Shown: positions 14,101 to 24,180, numbered from the stretch's first letter. The stretch: DNA of 64,000 nucleotides from Apostichopus japonicus (GCF_037975245.1 NC_092579.1:14704178-14768177); one strand, 5' to 3'. The notes: generated by a model from the sequence alone, not told the origin. Made by a program: numbers and translations.

Positions 14101-14319
14101 TACATCCTTCCAAAGAAGCAATGTATTGACGATCCCAGTGGAAAGGATACTTGCTACTATATATAAAATATAATATTTCCTTTTAAACAGATTGATCTGG
14201 TCGAAATCAAGACAGCATTTTTGCAGATGTACCACAAGACTCTGTATAAGATGATTGAAGGTGACACCAGCGGAGACTACAAGAAGTTGCTCCTAGCTCT
14301 CGTCGGATCAAGCATTTAA
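2163..14319 (+). CDS. ANXA7: Annexin A7-like (A7/A11 family), 13 coding exons
   Basis: Ca2+-dependent phospholipid-binding protein; A7/A11 annexins act in membrane aggregation, vesicle traffic and exocytosis. Exons: 2163-2213, 2787-3063, 4048-4299, 7217-7254, 7896-8037, 8514-8608, 9761-9874, 10783-10873, 11561-11640, 12444-12614, 13273-13348, 13636-13748, 14191-14319. All junctions are GT..AG, phases agree throughout, and the total is 1629 nt, 542 residues. Residues 1 to about 235 are Gly/Tyr/Pro/Gln/Ala-rich and disordered, as in A7 and A11. The core starts near [10 protein letters not shown] and has four repeats. Type II calcium loops are GAGTDE (repeats 1 and 2), KWGTDE (3, no GxG) and GAGTDD (4), each followed by an acidic-x-SG or D-T-SG segment. 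Words such as [22 protein letters not shown] and RSEIDLV favour A7 over A11. The usual length is about 470-505, so the arm is slightly long. The start ATG gives [13 protein letters not shown], the standard family N-terminus. Confidence 0.93.
2967..3050 (+). repeat. 21-bp coding minisatellite in annexin exon 2
   Basis: Four in-frame tandem units of 21 bases, each encoding A-G-G-Y-P-P-A, differing mostly at third positions (TAT/TAC, GGT/GGC). Flanking codons are looser versions of the same Gly-Tyr-Pro-Pro motif. Near-identity at the DNA level implies recent expansion by slippage or unequal exchange, so length may vary between individuals. Confidence 0.9.
4300..7216 (+). other. Large annexin intron 3
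   Basis: 2.9 kb between phase-1 exons 4048-4299 and 7217-7254. Exon phases either side are compatible without any additional exon. It has T-rich stretches (around 5408-5430 and 5488-5510) and no recognisable gene or transposon. Confidence 0.7.
9537..10748 (+). repeat. Duplicated blocks flanking annexin exon 7
   Basis: A block beginning TTCATAGGCAGTTTGACAAA and ending GTATCT occurs at 9537-9630 and again at 10567-10647. Beside the second copy, a block of about 100 bases (starting ATCTAGAAATTGGCTGCCT and ending ATATCGATGGCACCTTC) occurs twice, at about 10466-10568 and 10645-10748. The exon at 9761-9874 lies between the direct repeats. Confidence 0.85.
12126..12393 (+). repeat. 139-bp tandem duplication in annexin intron 9
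   Basis: Two diverged units starting GAAAATGACA at 12126 and 12265. Both contain an ACTGAAGTTAT..AGCATAAACATGGGTGC segment and end with a TAATATGCAA word. The array lies just upstream of the exon at 12444. Confidence 0.8.
12804..12950 (+). repeat. GTCTTAGGAGG minisatellite in annexin intron 10
   Basis: About 4.5 tandem units of 31-33 bases, each starting GTCTTAGGAGG and followed by purine-rich GGAG/GGGGTGGG sequence, at 12804, 12837, 12868, 12899 and 12930. The G-rich strand is the coding strand. Confidence 0.85.
13791..14035 (+). repeat. 74-77-bp tandem repeat in the last annexin intron
   Basis: Just over three units starting CATCAGCCCTGTAAGAG (about 13792, 13869, 13943, 14017), each with a GAGTACACTC..AAATCATCTGTTCGCCAG block. 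The second and third units are nearly identical, implying recent amplification. Confidence 0.88.
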
Positions 14320-14485
14320 GTTTGTGAGTATTTCAGGTGTGATTGTTTTCCCCTTCTATTTCTGCATTACTTTGGACCATGTCGGATGTTTAAAGGAATG
14401 GCTAGATAAGTCCTATGCACTTGGTGCCCAGAGCTCCTTTTGCCAATATTCAGGCTACCTACAGTTCCAACTATATAACAGTGAG

Positions 14486-14491
14486 AATAAA
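14486..14491 (+). terminator. Candidate polyadenylation signal of the annexin gene
   Basis: AATAAA lies 167 bases after the annexin TAA stop. It is the first such hexamer downstream of the stop; whether it is used cannot be judged from sequence alone. Confidence 0.4.
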
Positions 14492-16699
14492 CATAGAAAT
14501 AACCGGGATCAAATGTTACCAATTGTGCCTCCACTTATGTTGCATACAAGAAACTCAAAGTGACCTAAATGTCTTGTTTAAAGTGGCCTAATGTTATCGT
14601 CATGGGTGCACTTTCATACGTTAGGGGATGAAGAAAGAGTTACGAGGAACAGGAGTTCAATAGTTAGTTTGGTTCTATGAGTATCGAAGCTGAAAGAATT
14701 GAAAAGAATATTGGAAAAAAAACACCTTCAGAGGTAATTTTGCTTGTAAGTTTCAGTACACCGAGATGTACTGTCATCATATCTAAACATTTGTAATGAG
14801 CTCTCACATTATTTTGTCAGGTTACCATGATCTCGTGACCACAAATTGCTTAACTAGCTCCTTCTTTTGAGGAACAAAAACTTGGTTAAGCACTAAAATG
14901 CCTTTTTTGTTGCTAGTTTGGTGGGGATTTGTGAAAGATTGTAGCAAAATCTGCCCAAGGTTTCCTTAAAAACATGATAATCATTACAGTTTATTTAATG
15001 GTCATAAACTCACATAGTAGGTGTTCTTTTTGTTTTCCACTATCTAAGATAGAGAGAGATGTTAAGTGGTTTAAATAGTTTTGTTGCATTTAGATCAATT
15101 TCAAAATATAGAGCCACCAGCAATAGGGTTCTGATAATAAGGTTGCACTAAATAGTGGAATATGGGCGAGGCGGAGGCTGGATTGAAGGGCAACCAAAAT
15201 TGTCGAGGATGACTTTGCAAAGGCGATATACGATTCTGTGATTAGGAAAGTGTTAGCAAAGTCTCTTGAAAGCACAACTCTTGTTTGATTCAAAAATTGG
15301 ATAGACTTGAGAAATACAAGTAACATGGACACTGCGAAGTTTGAACACCTAAACACCCCAAAACTATAACTTCCTTTTATTGACAAATATGTAAGTACTT
15401 GCTTGCACACAGGTCATTTTGGAGAGAAAATAACAGTAGTTTCGTACTTTTTGGTGAAATTGACTCTTCCTTTAGGTTGTCATGGTGAAATCGTTTGTTC
15501 TTAGGGGTGTCCGAACTTTGCAGTGTTCTGAACTTCGCAATACTGACTATAGTACCGTACACCATCAGTGTTTACATTAACCTGGGCCGACTAAGTCAAT
15601 GGGGAGACGCACAGACAACCGTACCATCATGGCGGGGGGAGGGGAGGGCTGGGGTCTTTTACAGTAGATTCTCATATACAGCCAGGATCCATACAGATCA
15701 AGTTTCTCTATGAGACGGAAAATAAATCTAAACAACGTTATCATCCAAACCTAACTAACTATTCTAAAATTTACCGTAAATGCCAGATATACTTGCGTTC
15801 TGTTGTCTACGGGAGGCTTTATCTCTTCTAATTGACAAAGGGTTAAATAATATGTAAGTAGCACCTTAGAGCACGTCGTCAAATGATCCTCTATGGTTGG
15901 TATGTTTTGATACTGTGGCTTGATCCCTCCAGGGTCATCTTACATTCGATGCTGTACACTACTGCCAGCTGAGGAGGTATCCGGCTATAAATTGTGGCCG
16001 TTTCTTGTGCAGAGGTTGTTTGGATTCCTTGGGGGGAGGGGGGCTTGGGATTATTTTGTGCTCTCAATTTAGTAAAATGATGCTTGTCTTTTTTACGTCA
16101 TTTCTGTATTTCAGGTGACTTTACACATATATATCTTACCAGTTTGATTTACTTTCATGTCTTTTTTCTTCTTTCTCCTTTGGTTTTTACAGATAGTTTT
16201 TGTTCGGGCTTTACCTTTCAACGTTTTGGTGTTTATCCGTTTCGGTCATACTTAACATTATCAAGGTTCCCAAAAACAAATCGGTGTCTCGCTGAGTGGT
16301 CTGTCGCATATATCAGTATAGTATTCCATATAATCTAGAATTCTTTTATAATAAATTGCTGTTTCCTTAAGCGCAATAATAGATTCAAATTCTACTTTGA
16401 ATTTTTTTTTCTACACCCTACAAACTTCTGGAAAGGTTATGTTTACCTTTTCCATTGTTTGTCGTTGCCTTCCCTGTCTTCATTGTGATGGAACTGAGCG
16501 GAGGGGATGAGAGGATAATGAGGCGTACATGTGTAATTTTTAGACAACTCCAGACTTTTTGGTCAATTTTCCTATCATAAGAATATGTCTTGTCAACTAG
16601 TTCTCATTGATTTACAATGTTTCCGAGCATTGAGCTCAACACAAAAGGAATTGGGTGCAATATGTCTAATCAACTATGCTCATTGATTTACAAAGAAAA
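14492..16699. other. Intergenic, no gene recognised
   Basis: AT-rich sequence possibly containing extended annexin 3'UTR. Short open frames here resemble no family I recognise. There is a G-rich patch near 15630-15650 and another at 16030-16045. Confidence 0.5.
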
Positions 16700-17690
16700 A
16701 TTGTCACCAAGAATAATTTTTGGTGAAATATATCAGTTTTAATAATGAAAAAATAATATTCATAATAACTAGTCTCATATAGCACAGACTCCAGAAAAGT
16801 TTGCAATGCTCTATATGGGTGCTGAAGGTGCAAAAACTAATAGAGTTGAGAGAAAAGAGAAGCTTCAAGACAGTGCCTGAATTAAATAATAATAGAATCC
16901 AAAGACCTAAGTTCAATCGGCAGGAAGTTCCATAAACGAGGTGCAGCATTTGTACCTGACATTAGAACGTGAAGTTGAAATTGGTAATGCGAACGTATTG
17001 GTTTACATTTAGCTTGCTGATGTAGGAAAAAATTAAGATAGGTTGGGTTACAAATTTTTATTGGCACAAAAAGCTAGAATGAGGATTTTTGTAGTCAATA
17101 CAGAGTCTTATTGGTAACCAGTGTAGTTCTTCCAGTATAGGAGGGATGGGGGTAAACCTGTTCGCCCTATGGATGATTCGAGTAGCCGTGTTCTGGATTC
17201 TTTACAATCTCGATAGTTGGAATGTAGCTACACTAAAGAGAAGAGATTTGCCATAATCAAAGCCTACTCCAGATTACAGCATTAATCAGTTTCTCAGTAG
17301 CAGGTCTATAGAGAATTTCCTAAGTCGCCCCACCCGCCTAATATTGAACATTGTCGACATATGTGGTTAACTTGCTGATCCATAGAAAGGTGAGTGTCCA
17401 TGTACACACCGAGATTGCGGACTACAGGAACAGAGCTTTATGACCTTGTCACTAATTTTTAAAGAAAGCTGATTTGATCCCAATACATCATTATACCTAC
17501 TTCGGAAATCAATTACCTCAGTTTTTTCATCGTTTAACTTATAGATAGTTATTTGACATCCATAGCCTGACTTCCTGAATGCACGGCTTCATCTTAGATA
17601 CAGCTAATTTAAGATGTTTTGGATCAAAGGCAACATAACGTTGCGTATCATCAGCATACAACATATACGTAATATCATAAGAACTAATAA
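16700..17690 (-). pseudogene. Degraded non-LTR retrotransposon, C-terminal part of reverse transcriptase
   Basis: Read on the minus strand, codons at 17658-17647 encode the reverse transcriptase catalytic motif Y-A-D-D within ITYMLYADDTQ. Next come a run to SNNYL and, after stops and frame changes, K/TEVIDF-like sequence. Near 17067-16885 there is the typical LINE 3' tail: RSHYQFQLHVLMSG, then AAPRLWNFLPIELRSLDS. Several stops and frameshifts make it inactive. It is a remnant of a CR1/Jockey-type LINE, oriented opposite to the annexin gene. Confidence 0.75.
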
Positions 17691-17699
17691 TACTATAAA

Positions 17700-18704
17700 A
17701 GCCTACTAGTAATAAGACTCTTACTGCTTGTTATTTGTCTGTACCTCTGTCTGTCTGACTGTCTGTTTGTGAGTGCATATGTGTCCACACAACATGGACC
17801 ATTGCCATGTTTCTGGGATAAAGAACAGCCACAGGAACCCATTCAGGATAAAATGTTCCATGAAACGTGTTTGTTCATTGTATGAGATGTATCTACCTGT
17901 GTGTCTATCATTGGGTTTGTTGCCAGGTAACTATAAGATGTGCCAATGTGGTCCCAGTAAGTTAACCTACAGAAGTCCATGTAATATTTTGTCCCCTCAT
18001 TGCTGTTCTATATGGGTTTTTAATTTGATCAGGTGTTTAATTTGATCGTTGTCTAAAAGTAATGAAAAACTAATTATGTCTTTCTATGAATAGTTAATAA
18101 AAGCTTTGCCTTAAGATAATTACTGTTAATGCATTACCTGCCAACAATAATCATAGCCGATAAAATTGCTCCTTTCTTGCACTGTTTCCAATTAAACAGT
18201 GAACGGCTCGGACATTCAATGTGTCAACAAAATATATCAAACACAACTTTCAACGTTGTTATTTGGTAAGAATATTTTAAGAATTTAATATCAGGTGAAC
18301 AGTAAAGGAAAAAAGGGGTATTTACAAATATAGTGACATACTTTTGTCAATAAAAAAAAATAATCTTATGTTGCAACAAAAGTCTATGTTTAATTTTGAA
18401 ATTAAAAGTTTCATCTACTTTATTGACATATGTCGTGTATCAGCCTATTAGTTATTTTCCATAGAAGAAAAATATAATAAAAATGACCTTAAGGTGAAAC
18501 AATATTGTGTTTAATGGTATTTTATTTCTAATGACCTTGTCAATTTCACATATTTTATAACAGCAAAAGTCAATATGATAATTCCAGTTGTTTCCAAAGA
18601 GGGATGCTTTAATTGGTACTGACTGTAAATTAGCAGATTCTGGTGCTGGTGTACAAACCCACACATTTTAACCCCCATCCCTTTCGCTGTCAAAAAAAGG
18701 AGTA
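17700..18704. other. Intergenic, no gene recognised
   Basis: Starts with short TCTG-type simple repeats (17740-17775) and is otherwise AT-rich. It may include upstream parts of the adjacent LINE remnant, but no reverse transcriptase motif was recognisable. Confidence 0.4.
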
Positions 18705-18868
18705 ATTAGCAAACTTGGGGTGTAGACCTAATTATGGACCTAAATTATGCCATAAAGATGCCTCAGAATGCACTATTTCAAGTCTAAAATTATACGTTTC
18801 GCTTAGGGAGGTCCCCACATCCCCTGTGGGAGTCAGCCTTAACAACTTCAAGGCTACACCCTCCTTTT
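18705..18868. repeat. Interspersed repeat copy 1 (pair with 29879)
   Basis: Contains ATTAGC..AAACTTG, TAGACCTAATTAT, ATGCCTCAGAATG and a GGACCCCACA-like block in the same order as at 29879-30035. The family is unidentified and no coding capacity is seen. Confidence 0.6.
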
Positions 18869-18949
18869 TCATTTTGATGACAAGGAGAAACCTATGCAAG
18901 TCATGATGGCGTGTGGTGTGTGTGTGTGATGCCCAGCTTGTAAACCTGC

Positions 18950-19390
18950 TATACTAAGTTATGAAGCATGGGTACTTTTCATACATGGCATGTGAGTACA
19001 GTATAGAAAGTAGAACCCTACTGTTTTTTGGTCACCAGAGGTCATATGCTGTAAACACATCTCATTACAGGAAGTATGAATACATTTTATACTTGGCGTG
19101 TTTATGCGTGATATTGAGTAAGAAGACCCCTGTTTTTGGTGCAGGTCAAAGATCATATGAGGTCACCAGAGGTCAAATATTGAAAACCTTGTAAACGCGA
19201 TATTTCAAGTTAGGAATCATGGATACTTTGCATACTTGGCAAGTGGATGCGTTATAATGAATCAAAGAGTATAGTCGTTCTTGGTAGAGTTCATCGGGGT
19301 CACCAGCAGTCAAACACTAAACGCTTCTCATACTGGTGTGTGGATGCATCACATTGAATACAAGACCCCTATTGCTTCTGGTGGAAGTGT
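18950..19390. repeat. Diverged tandem repeat of about 115-140 bp
   Basis: Three to four diverged units, each with a sequence like GGAATCATGGATACTTTGCA (or variants), CATACTTGGCAAGTGGATGCG, AAGACCCCTGTTTTTGGTG and GGTCACCAGAGGTCAAA. The order of blocks is maintained while identity is moderate, suggesting an old array. Confidence 0.7.
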
Positions 19391-20718
19391 GTGTTGCCAC
19401 GTACAGTAGACTGACCTGTGTTCATCATACCAAAGTGTAATTGTACATCAAAATAGTGGTTCAGTACATTTATATTATAAGAGCTATTTCTGGTGAACAA
19501 GCAGAAGCTAATGCAGTCATCGACACCTCCGTCAATGCATTTTGCATTCAATCCTGCATCTGTCCCTGGTTAGAGGCATTGATTTTCCTCCACCTAGTAC
19601 AACCAGTAGGCTACCACTGTTAACACCCTCGGGGACTTTCCCCTCCCTCTTACTAAAGTTTGTAGGAGCAACCCAACCAAAATATACAGTTAGTATGTCT
19701 TGGCTGGAAATGTTCACAAAGGCGTTGACCTTGGGCCTTTCATTTGTCTATTGGATAAACTGGAAAACTCCTCCCATAGGCCCCCAACCCGGTGTGTTTA
19801 ACCTTCCAGTTCTCCTATTGAGAAGTACGGCATTTTCTTGGAAAGTTACATTAGTACCCAAAAGGGAGCATTTTCTTTGGCGAAATTTCAAAACGGCGAC
19901 GATCGCAAATTGGCAGTTTATGAGATTTCTAAGGTTTCATGCCCAGTAATTACAAAAATGCTGTGGAAAAACTACTTTGATAAGATCTTTTATCAACTAC
20001 TAAACTACTTTAAATTAAGTCTACCGTGGCCAGCCGATTTGAAAGACAAAAGGGAACATTATAGCTGTTTCGACTATTCGGGTTAACATGTGCAGGATGA
20101 ACGATGGCAGTGACATGTGATTCTGTAGGACGCCATCATTTAACCGCTCGGTTTACAAGACAACCTGTAGCGCCCCTAGAGACCCAGTAGGTAAATACTA
20201 TAGGTAGTGGGCCGCACGGTAAACATGTGCTTCTTTTTGTTTTTAGTTTTCAGGAGGGCTCACTGCTTACTACTAATAGAACTTGCCGCCAAAATTAGCA
20301 AAACTTGAAAATACGGCTTACGCCCCTACCTATTTAACAACTGACTTGTGTTGCTCATAGGCTATACTATAGTCGTTTTAGAGAACTATAGTGTATTATT
20401 TCTGCTTGAACTAGGTTCACCATTTCATTACCTATATTCATGCATTTCACATCAAATGTTCAGCGAATGTAAGCACGTGGGATTTAAAAAAAAAACTACA
20501 GGCGGGCATTGTGCATCATGTTTCTTTTTTCTCATAAGCCGTATACTGTACACACTTTGTATCATTCAATTTGTTTTACGTTAAGCCCAACCCACTCATT
20601 ACTATGCATGATAGCCACCTCCAAAAACAATATGAATCATCGACTGACCCTGACAATATATGACAATGACCCTGACAATATATGGCAAGCCATGTGTGCC
20701 ATACTCCGCATAATATAT
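19391..20718. other. Intergenic, no gene recognised
   Basis: Holds an open frame of 135 codons (19542-19949, +) without a recognisable domain, splice context or promoter; I do not call it a gene. Otherwise AT-rich. Confidence 0.4.
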
Positions 20719-20848
20719 CCGCGTATTAATTTGAATATATACGCGTATTAATTCGAATATACATATTTTTAGTTTTGAGTATTAATTTCAATATATACAC
20801 GTATTAATTCCAATATGTACGCGTATTAATTCCAATTTATACGCGTAG
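20719..20848. repeat. Short tandem array, ACGCGTATTAATTcgAATATAT type
   Basis: Five to six imperfect units of about 21-22 bases built on CGTATTAATT followed by (C/T)(C/G)AATAT, with one interrupted unit near 20760. Several MluI-like ACGCGT words occur. No function is evident. Confidence 0.8.
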
Positions 20849-21093
20849 TCATACTGTTGTCTTGATATATATCAAGTCGTCCTATATGACATCAATTATA
20901 CACATTTTCTTCTTCAGATACCGTGCTTATAAGCTAATATTAGCATCATTGTGGCTCAACACACTATGAATATGTTTGGCATCGGAACCACATCAAGTTT
21001 TCGTTTTCTGTTTCTTGATTGTAATTGATGAAGATCACCAACCAAGAGTGCATTTAGTTTACAAGCTAGGGCGTCACATACACACACTATATG

Positions 21094-21240
21094 CAGGCGC
21101 GTATCCAGGATTTTCAAACCCGGGGGGCGCGAATTACTATCTAAGCGGAGCGCCACCATCGGTTGGCGCGCAGCGTACAAGAAAATTTCTTATTTTTGAT
21201 ACCCCCCAGATCACCGGAAACGGCACTTCTCGGGCTTGAC
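21094..21240 (+). repeat. hAT-like repeat fragment with conserved hairpin module
   Basis: Begins CAGGCGCGTATCCAGG, a hAT-style 5' terminus, then an acccGGGGGGCGCG block and the module CTAAGCGGAGCGCCACCATC / GGTTGGCGCGCAGCGTACAAG followed by AGATCACCGGAAACGGCACTT. A matching right end with a target duplication of the left flank (ACTATATG) was not found, so this copy is truncated or eroded. Confidence 0.65.
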
Positions 21241-21780
21241 ATGACCAACCAGATGTACACTTTTTGCCGGAGAACCAAGTATTTCCTAATAGTTTTTTTT
21301 TCCATCCATAACCTTTTTGAAGATTGTCAACCCGGCACACATCATGTTCGACCTGATCGCATCTCCTGTGGGTCTTTGCTTTTGTAGGTGATTCTACGCT
21401 CGCGGCCCACAATACCCGTCAGCCCCACTTTTCAAGGTTTTAAGCCCCATATTTGTTCAGAATTTGAAAATTCACATTTCTCGTGAATAAACTCACTTCA
21501 AAACATACCCATAATGTTGTACAAAATTTCATCTATGGACAACCAATATAGAAAAACTTCCTTCAACCCCTAACAGACCGGTCAAAATTGCACGAGTAGA
21601 GGGAAGTGTGATGCAGAATGTTGGTCAGAAATTTTCGAAACTTAAGACACAGTTAATTTATAGGTGTACAAATATTAAAACCTCTTATAACGGCTATTAT
21701 AAAACTTGGTTGAAGGAAATGAAAAAAATAGATATTTCCGAAACCGAACACTACACACATAGGCTTAGGCGGCGCGGCGG

Positions 21781-22157
21781 CAGTGGCGGAGCTAGGGGTA
21801 TTGGTCAGGAGGGGCGAGAATGGTCTGTAGGGGCGCTTTCGACACTATCTAAGCGGAGCGCCACCACTGGTTGGCGCGTAGCGTACAGAAAATTTTTGAG
21901 TAAAGATACTCCCTAGATCGCCGGAAATGACCCTTTCCGGGCCTAGCTAATTTGCAGATAAACGAAGAATAAGGTGTCATCGCCAAATTACACCAACAAA
22001 AGGTGACAAACGTCAATAAGTAGATGAGAGCGCAATAAAAAAGTCAATAATCTAGAATAAGTAAAAAGTGGTAAAGAGCTGAAAAAGGCGCCAGCAGTCC
22101 ATTTGAGTCCGTCAGGGGGGCATCCGCCCCCATGGCCGTATGGACGCTCCGCCACTG
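21781..22157 (+). mobile_element. Non-autonomous hAT-like DNA transposon, 377 bp
   Basis: Terminal inverted repeats CAGTGGCGGAGC at 21781 and GCTCCGCCACTG ending at 22157 are perfect over 12 bases. An 8-base target-site duplication CGCGGCGG flanks both sides exactly (21773-21780 and 22158-22165). TIRs starting CAG with 8-bp duplications are the signature of the hAT superfamily. It carries the GCGCCACC/GGTTGGCGC hairpin module at 21849-21945 and encodes no transposase. Confidence 0.9.
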
Positions 22158-22165
22158 CGCGGCGG

Positions 22166-22440
22166 GGTTGCAGCCCCTAATTCGCCATTACTAATGTAAA
22201 AGAGAGTTTTGACATAATTGGACCTCCATGTTTTTTATACATCTACATGAGACATGTCGTTGTTTACATGAGCATCCCGCGGTATGCTGCGCAATTTTAA
22301 CGGAACGTACGGTACATGATGGCATGCGATGTAATAACCGATGCTTGCTTATATGATATTGACATTAACACGTTGAGCGCGCGCGAAAATTTTTGGTTAT
22401 TTTTTCAGGCAAGTCGGACAGTTTTGAGGCTTTTCATCCT
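22166..22440. repeat. Interspersed repeat interrupted by the hAT element
   Basis: A stretch at 22315-22435 (GGCATGCGATGTAATAACCGA, then ACACGTTGAGCGCGCGCGAA, a GGTTATTTTTTCAGG-like run and CAAGTCGGACAG) is shared with 41165-41275 in the same orientation and block order. Both are preceded at a distance by a TTGCAGCCCC or CTGCAGCCCC block. The family is unidentified. Confidence 0.65.
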
Positions 22441-22503
22441 GGAACGCCATTTTCATGCTCACTGATATGATGTGATATCTGCTGTTTGCGTTACAAATTC
22501 AAA

Positions 22504-22740
22504 CAGGCGCGTAGCGAGGAATTTGTCAAGGGAGGGCGAAGCCTGTAGGCAAATTATCTAAGCGTAGCGCCACCATAGGTTGGCGCGAAGCGTACAAGAA
22601 AATTTTGGCCGAAAATGCCTCCCAGATCGCTGGAAATGGCACTACCCAGGACCATTTGTTAGCGCGAAGCGTACAAGCAAATTTTGGCCAAAAATGTCTC
22701 CCAGATCGCTGGAAATGACACTTCCCAGGCCTTGTAAGTT
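22504..22740 (+). repeat. hAT-like fragment with two copies of the hairpin module
   Basis: Starts CAGGCGCGTAGCGAGG. At 22558-22651 lies the module CTAAGCGTAGCGCCACCATA/GGTTGGCGCGAAGCGTACAAG and CCAGATCGCTGGAAATGGCAC; a second, left-truncated module follows at 22655-22732. The tandem modules are close to identical over the GAAGCGTACAAG..TCTCCCAGATCGCTGGAAATG part, so the duplication looks recent. Confidence 0.7.
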
Positions 22741-22951
22741 GCATCTAAGCACTTTCTATTTTGAAATTACTTAGCGATATCATTTAAAAAATGCTGAATG
22801 GAGGGGGGGGGGCGGGCGGTCGCCCCCATCCCAAAAATCGTCATGTTCCCCGACGACGCTGTCGAGTTCGAGACCAGCCACAGTTGGTTTCATAGCACAA
22901 TTCTACACACGCGTTATGATAGACCATATATAGTATATATATAGATCATTC

Positions 22952-23288
22952 ATTAGTGAGAGAGGAAAATGGAAACGTCAAAAAATGGAGTTGTCGGTGT
23001 AAGGGGTAGGGTGAGTCACACATTTACGAAATCATTGATCCGTCACTGGCTACCCTTCAGCGCTGTAATGATGTCACTGTTCCTCTTTCTCTTCCCGATG
23101 TCTTCGCGTTTTTCTTTTACTCCCTCCTTTTCTCCTTTTTCTCTCTTTCTTCATTTTCTTTTCCCTTCCTTCCTCTCCTCCTCCTCTTTTTCCCCCTTTT
23201 TTCCTTTTTTCTTCTCTTTTTTTTCTCTTCTCTTTTTCTTACCCGGGGGGCGCGCACCCCCAACACCCCCCCCCTGGATACGCACCTG
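22952..23288. repeat. CT-rich interspersed repeat, copy 2
   Basis: Same start (ATTAGTGAGAG), internal blocks, polypyrimidine tract and end (CTGGATACGCACCTG) as the copy at 467-830, same orientation. A short TATATATAG tract lies on the left, the side where copy 1 has the long (TA)n. Open frames on both strands are composition artefacts. Confidence 0.75.
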
Positions 23289-24137
23289 ATATACGCACAT
23301 ACACAAACTTGACTGCATAAGGTCCAGTGGATGCAAATCATCGAACCAAACATGCTCTATATTATTTGCGTAGAGAACACATGCTATTAACCGAGTGAAA
23401 GGAAATGAATTTAAGTGGTATATGACCCAGGCTGTATAGGAAGCCCGCATGAGTAACTTCACTAATGAAAACGTGACAATTATTTGGCAGTATTTATTAT
23501 TGAGTGCAGCTTACGACAAGCTTGGTTACAACATTTCTTTGTAATACATTCTAAACAGCTCCACCTCACACGCATCGTCACAATACCCTCATTGACCTTA
23601 ATATTATGTCATTCACGATGACTGACAAAACCTTCTGTTCACGTTGAGTGACGTCAATGATGCCATTGTTGTTATCGATCGATATTTCTGGTCACCACTG
23701 ATCCGCCAATCCACAATTACAATAGCCTGCCCTATATGGAATTAAAAACCGTCCGTATTTCATCCTATTGAAAATGAAGTATCCTTTTCTTGAAGATGTT
23801 TTCAATGGCTTTCCCGTCATTAAATTGATCATGCAAGTAAGTGAGGTTTACTTGGACTTGCCATGCAGCTATACCACTAATATCGATGTTATATCTGTAT
23901 GATCTCAGTTATGTTCTCAACCGCCCTTATAATCCTACTCCCTACCCCTCCCTTTAATTTGTCTCTTCCTCTCTCAAAAAGGTTCTCTTTAGAAGTAACT
24001 TGGGGAAATGTACAAAAACTATGAAAATGCACGTGAAATAGCGTTACAAATACGTCACAAGCGAATGCTCAAATCGCCTGTTATTGCTGCTACTGCATTC
24101 GAGACAGGCCTCATATCCCGACTGCTTTTAGACCTCT
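23289..24137. other. Intergenic, no gene recognised
   Basis: No coding domain, RNA gene or obvious transposon seen. Confidence 0.4.
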
Positions 24138-24180
24138 CCCCGGGGGCGAATTTTTTTTTCCCAAACAGGTTCTCAATTGT
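24138..24180 (+). repeat. Outer left arm of inverted repeat around the THAP locus
   Basis: CCCCGGGGGCGA, a T-run, then CCCAAACAGGTTCTCAATT. The same sequence occurs inverted at 27096-27137, 3.0 kb away. Both arms are followed inward by a CCAAT-like word (ATTGG or its complement) and a CRE-like TACGTCA/TGACGTCA. It may be a terminal repeat of a large element or a shared promoter-like module. Confidence 0.7.

Noticed and set aside
19542-19949. 135-codon frame on the plus strand
   Set aside because: No recognisable family, promoter or exon partners; the length is plausible by chance in this much sequence.
22504-22860. Complete hAT element starting CAGGCGCGTAGCGAGG
   Set aside because: No matching inverted right end or 8-bp duplication could be found, so only a fragment is reported.
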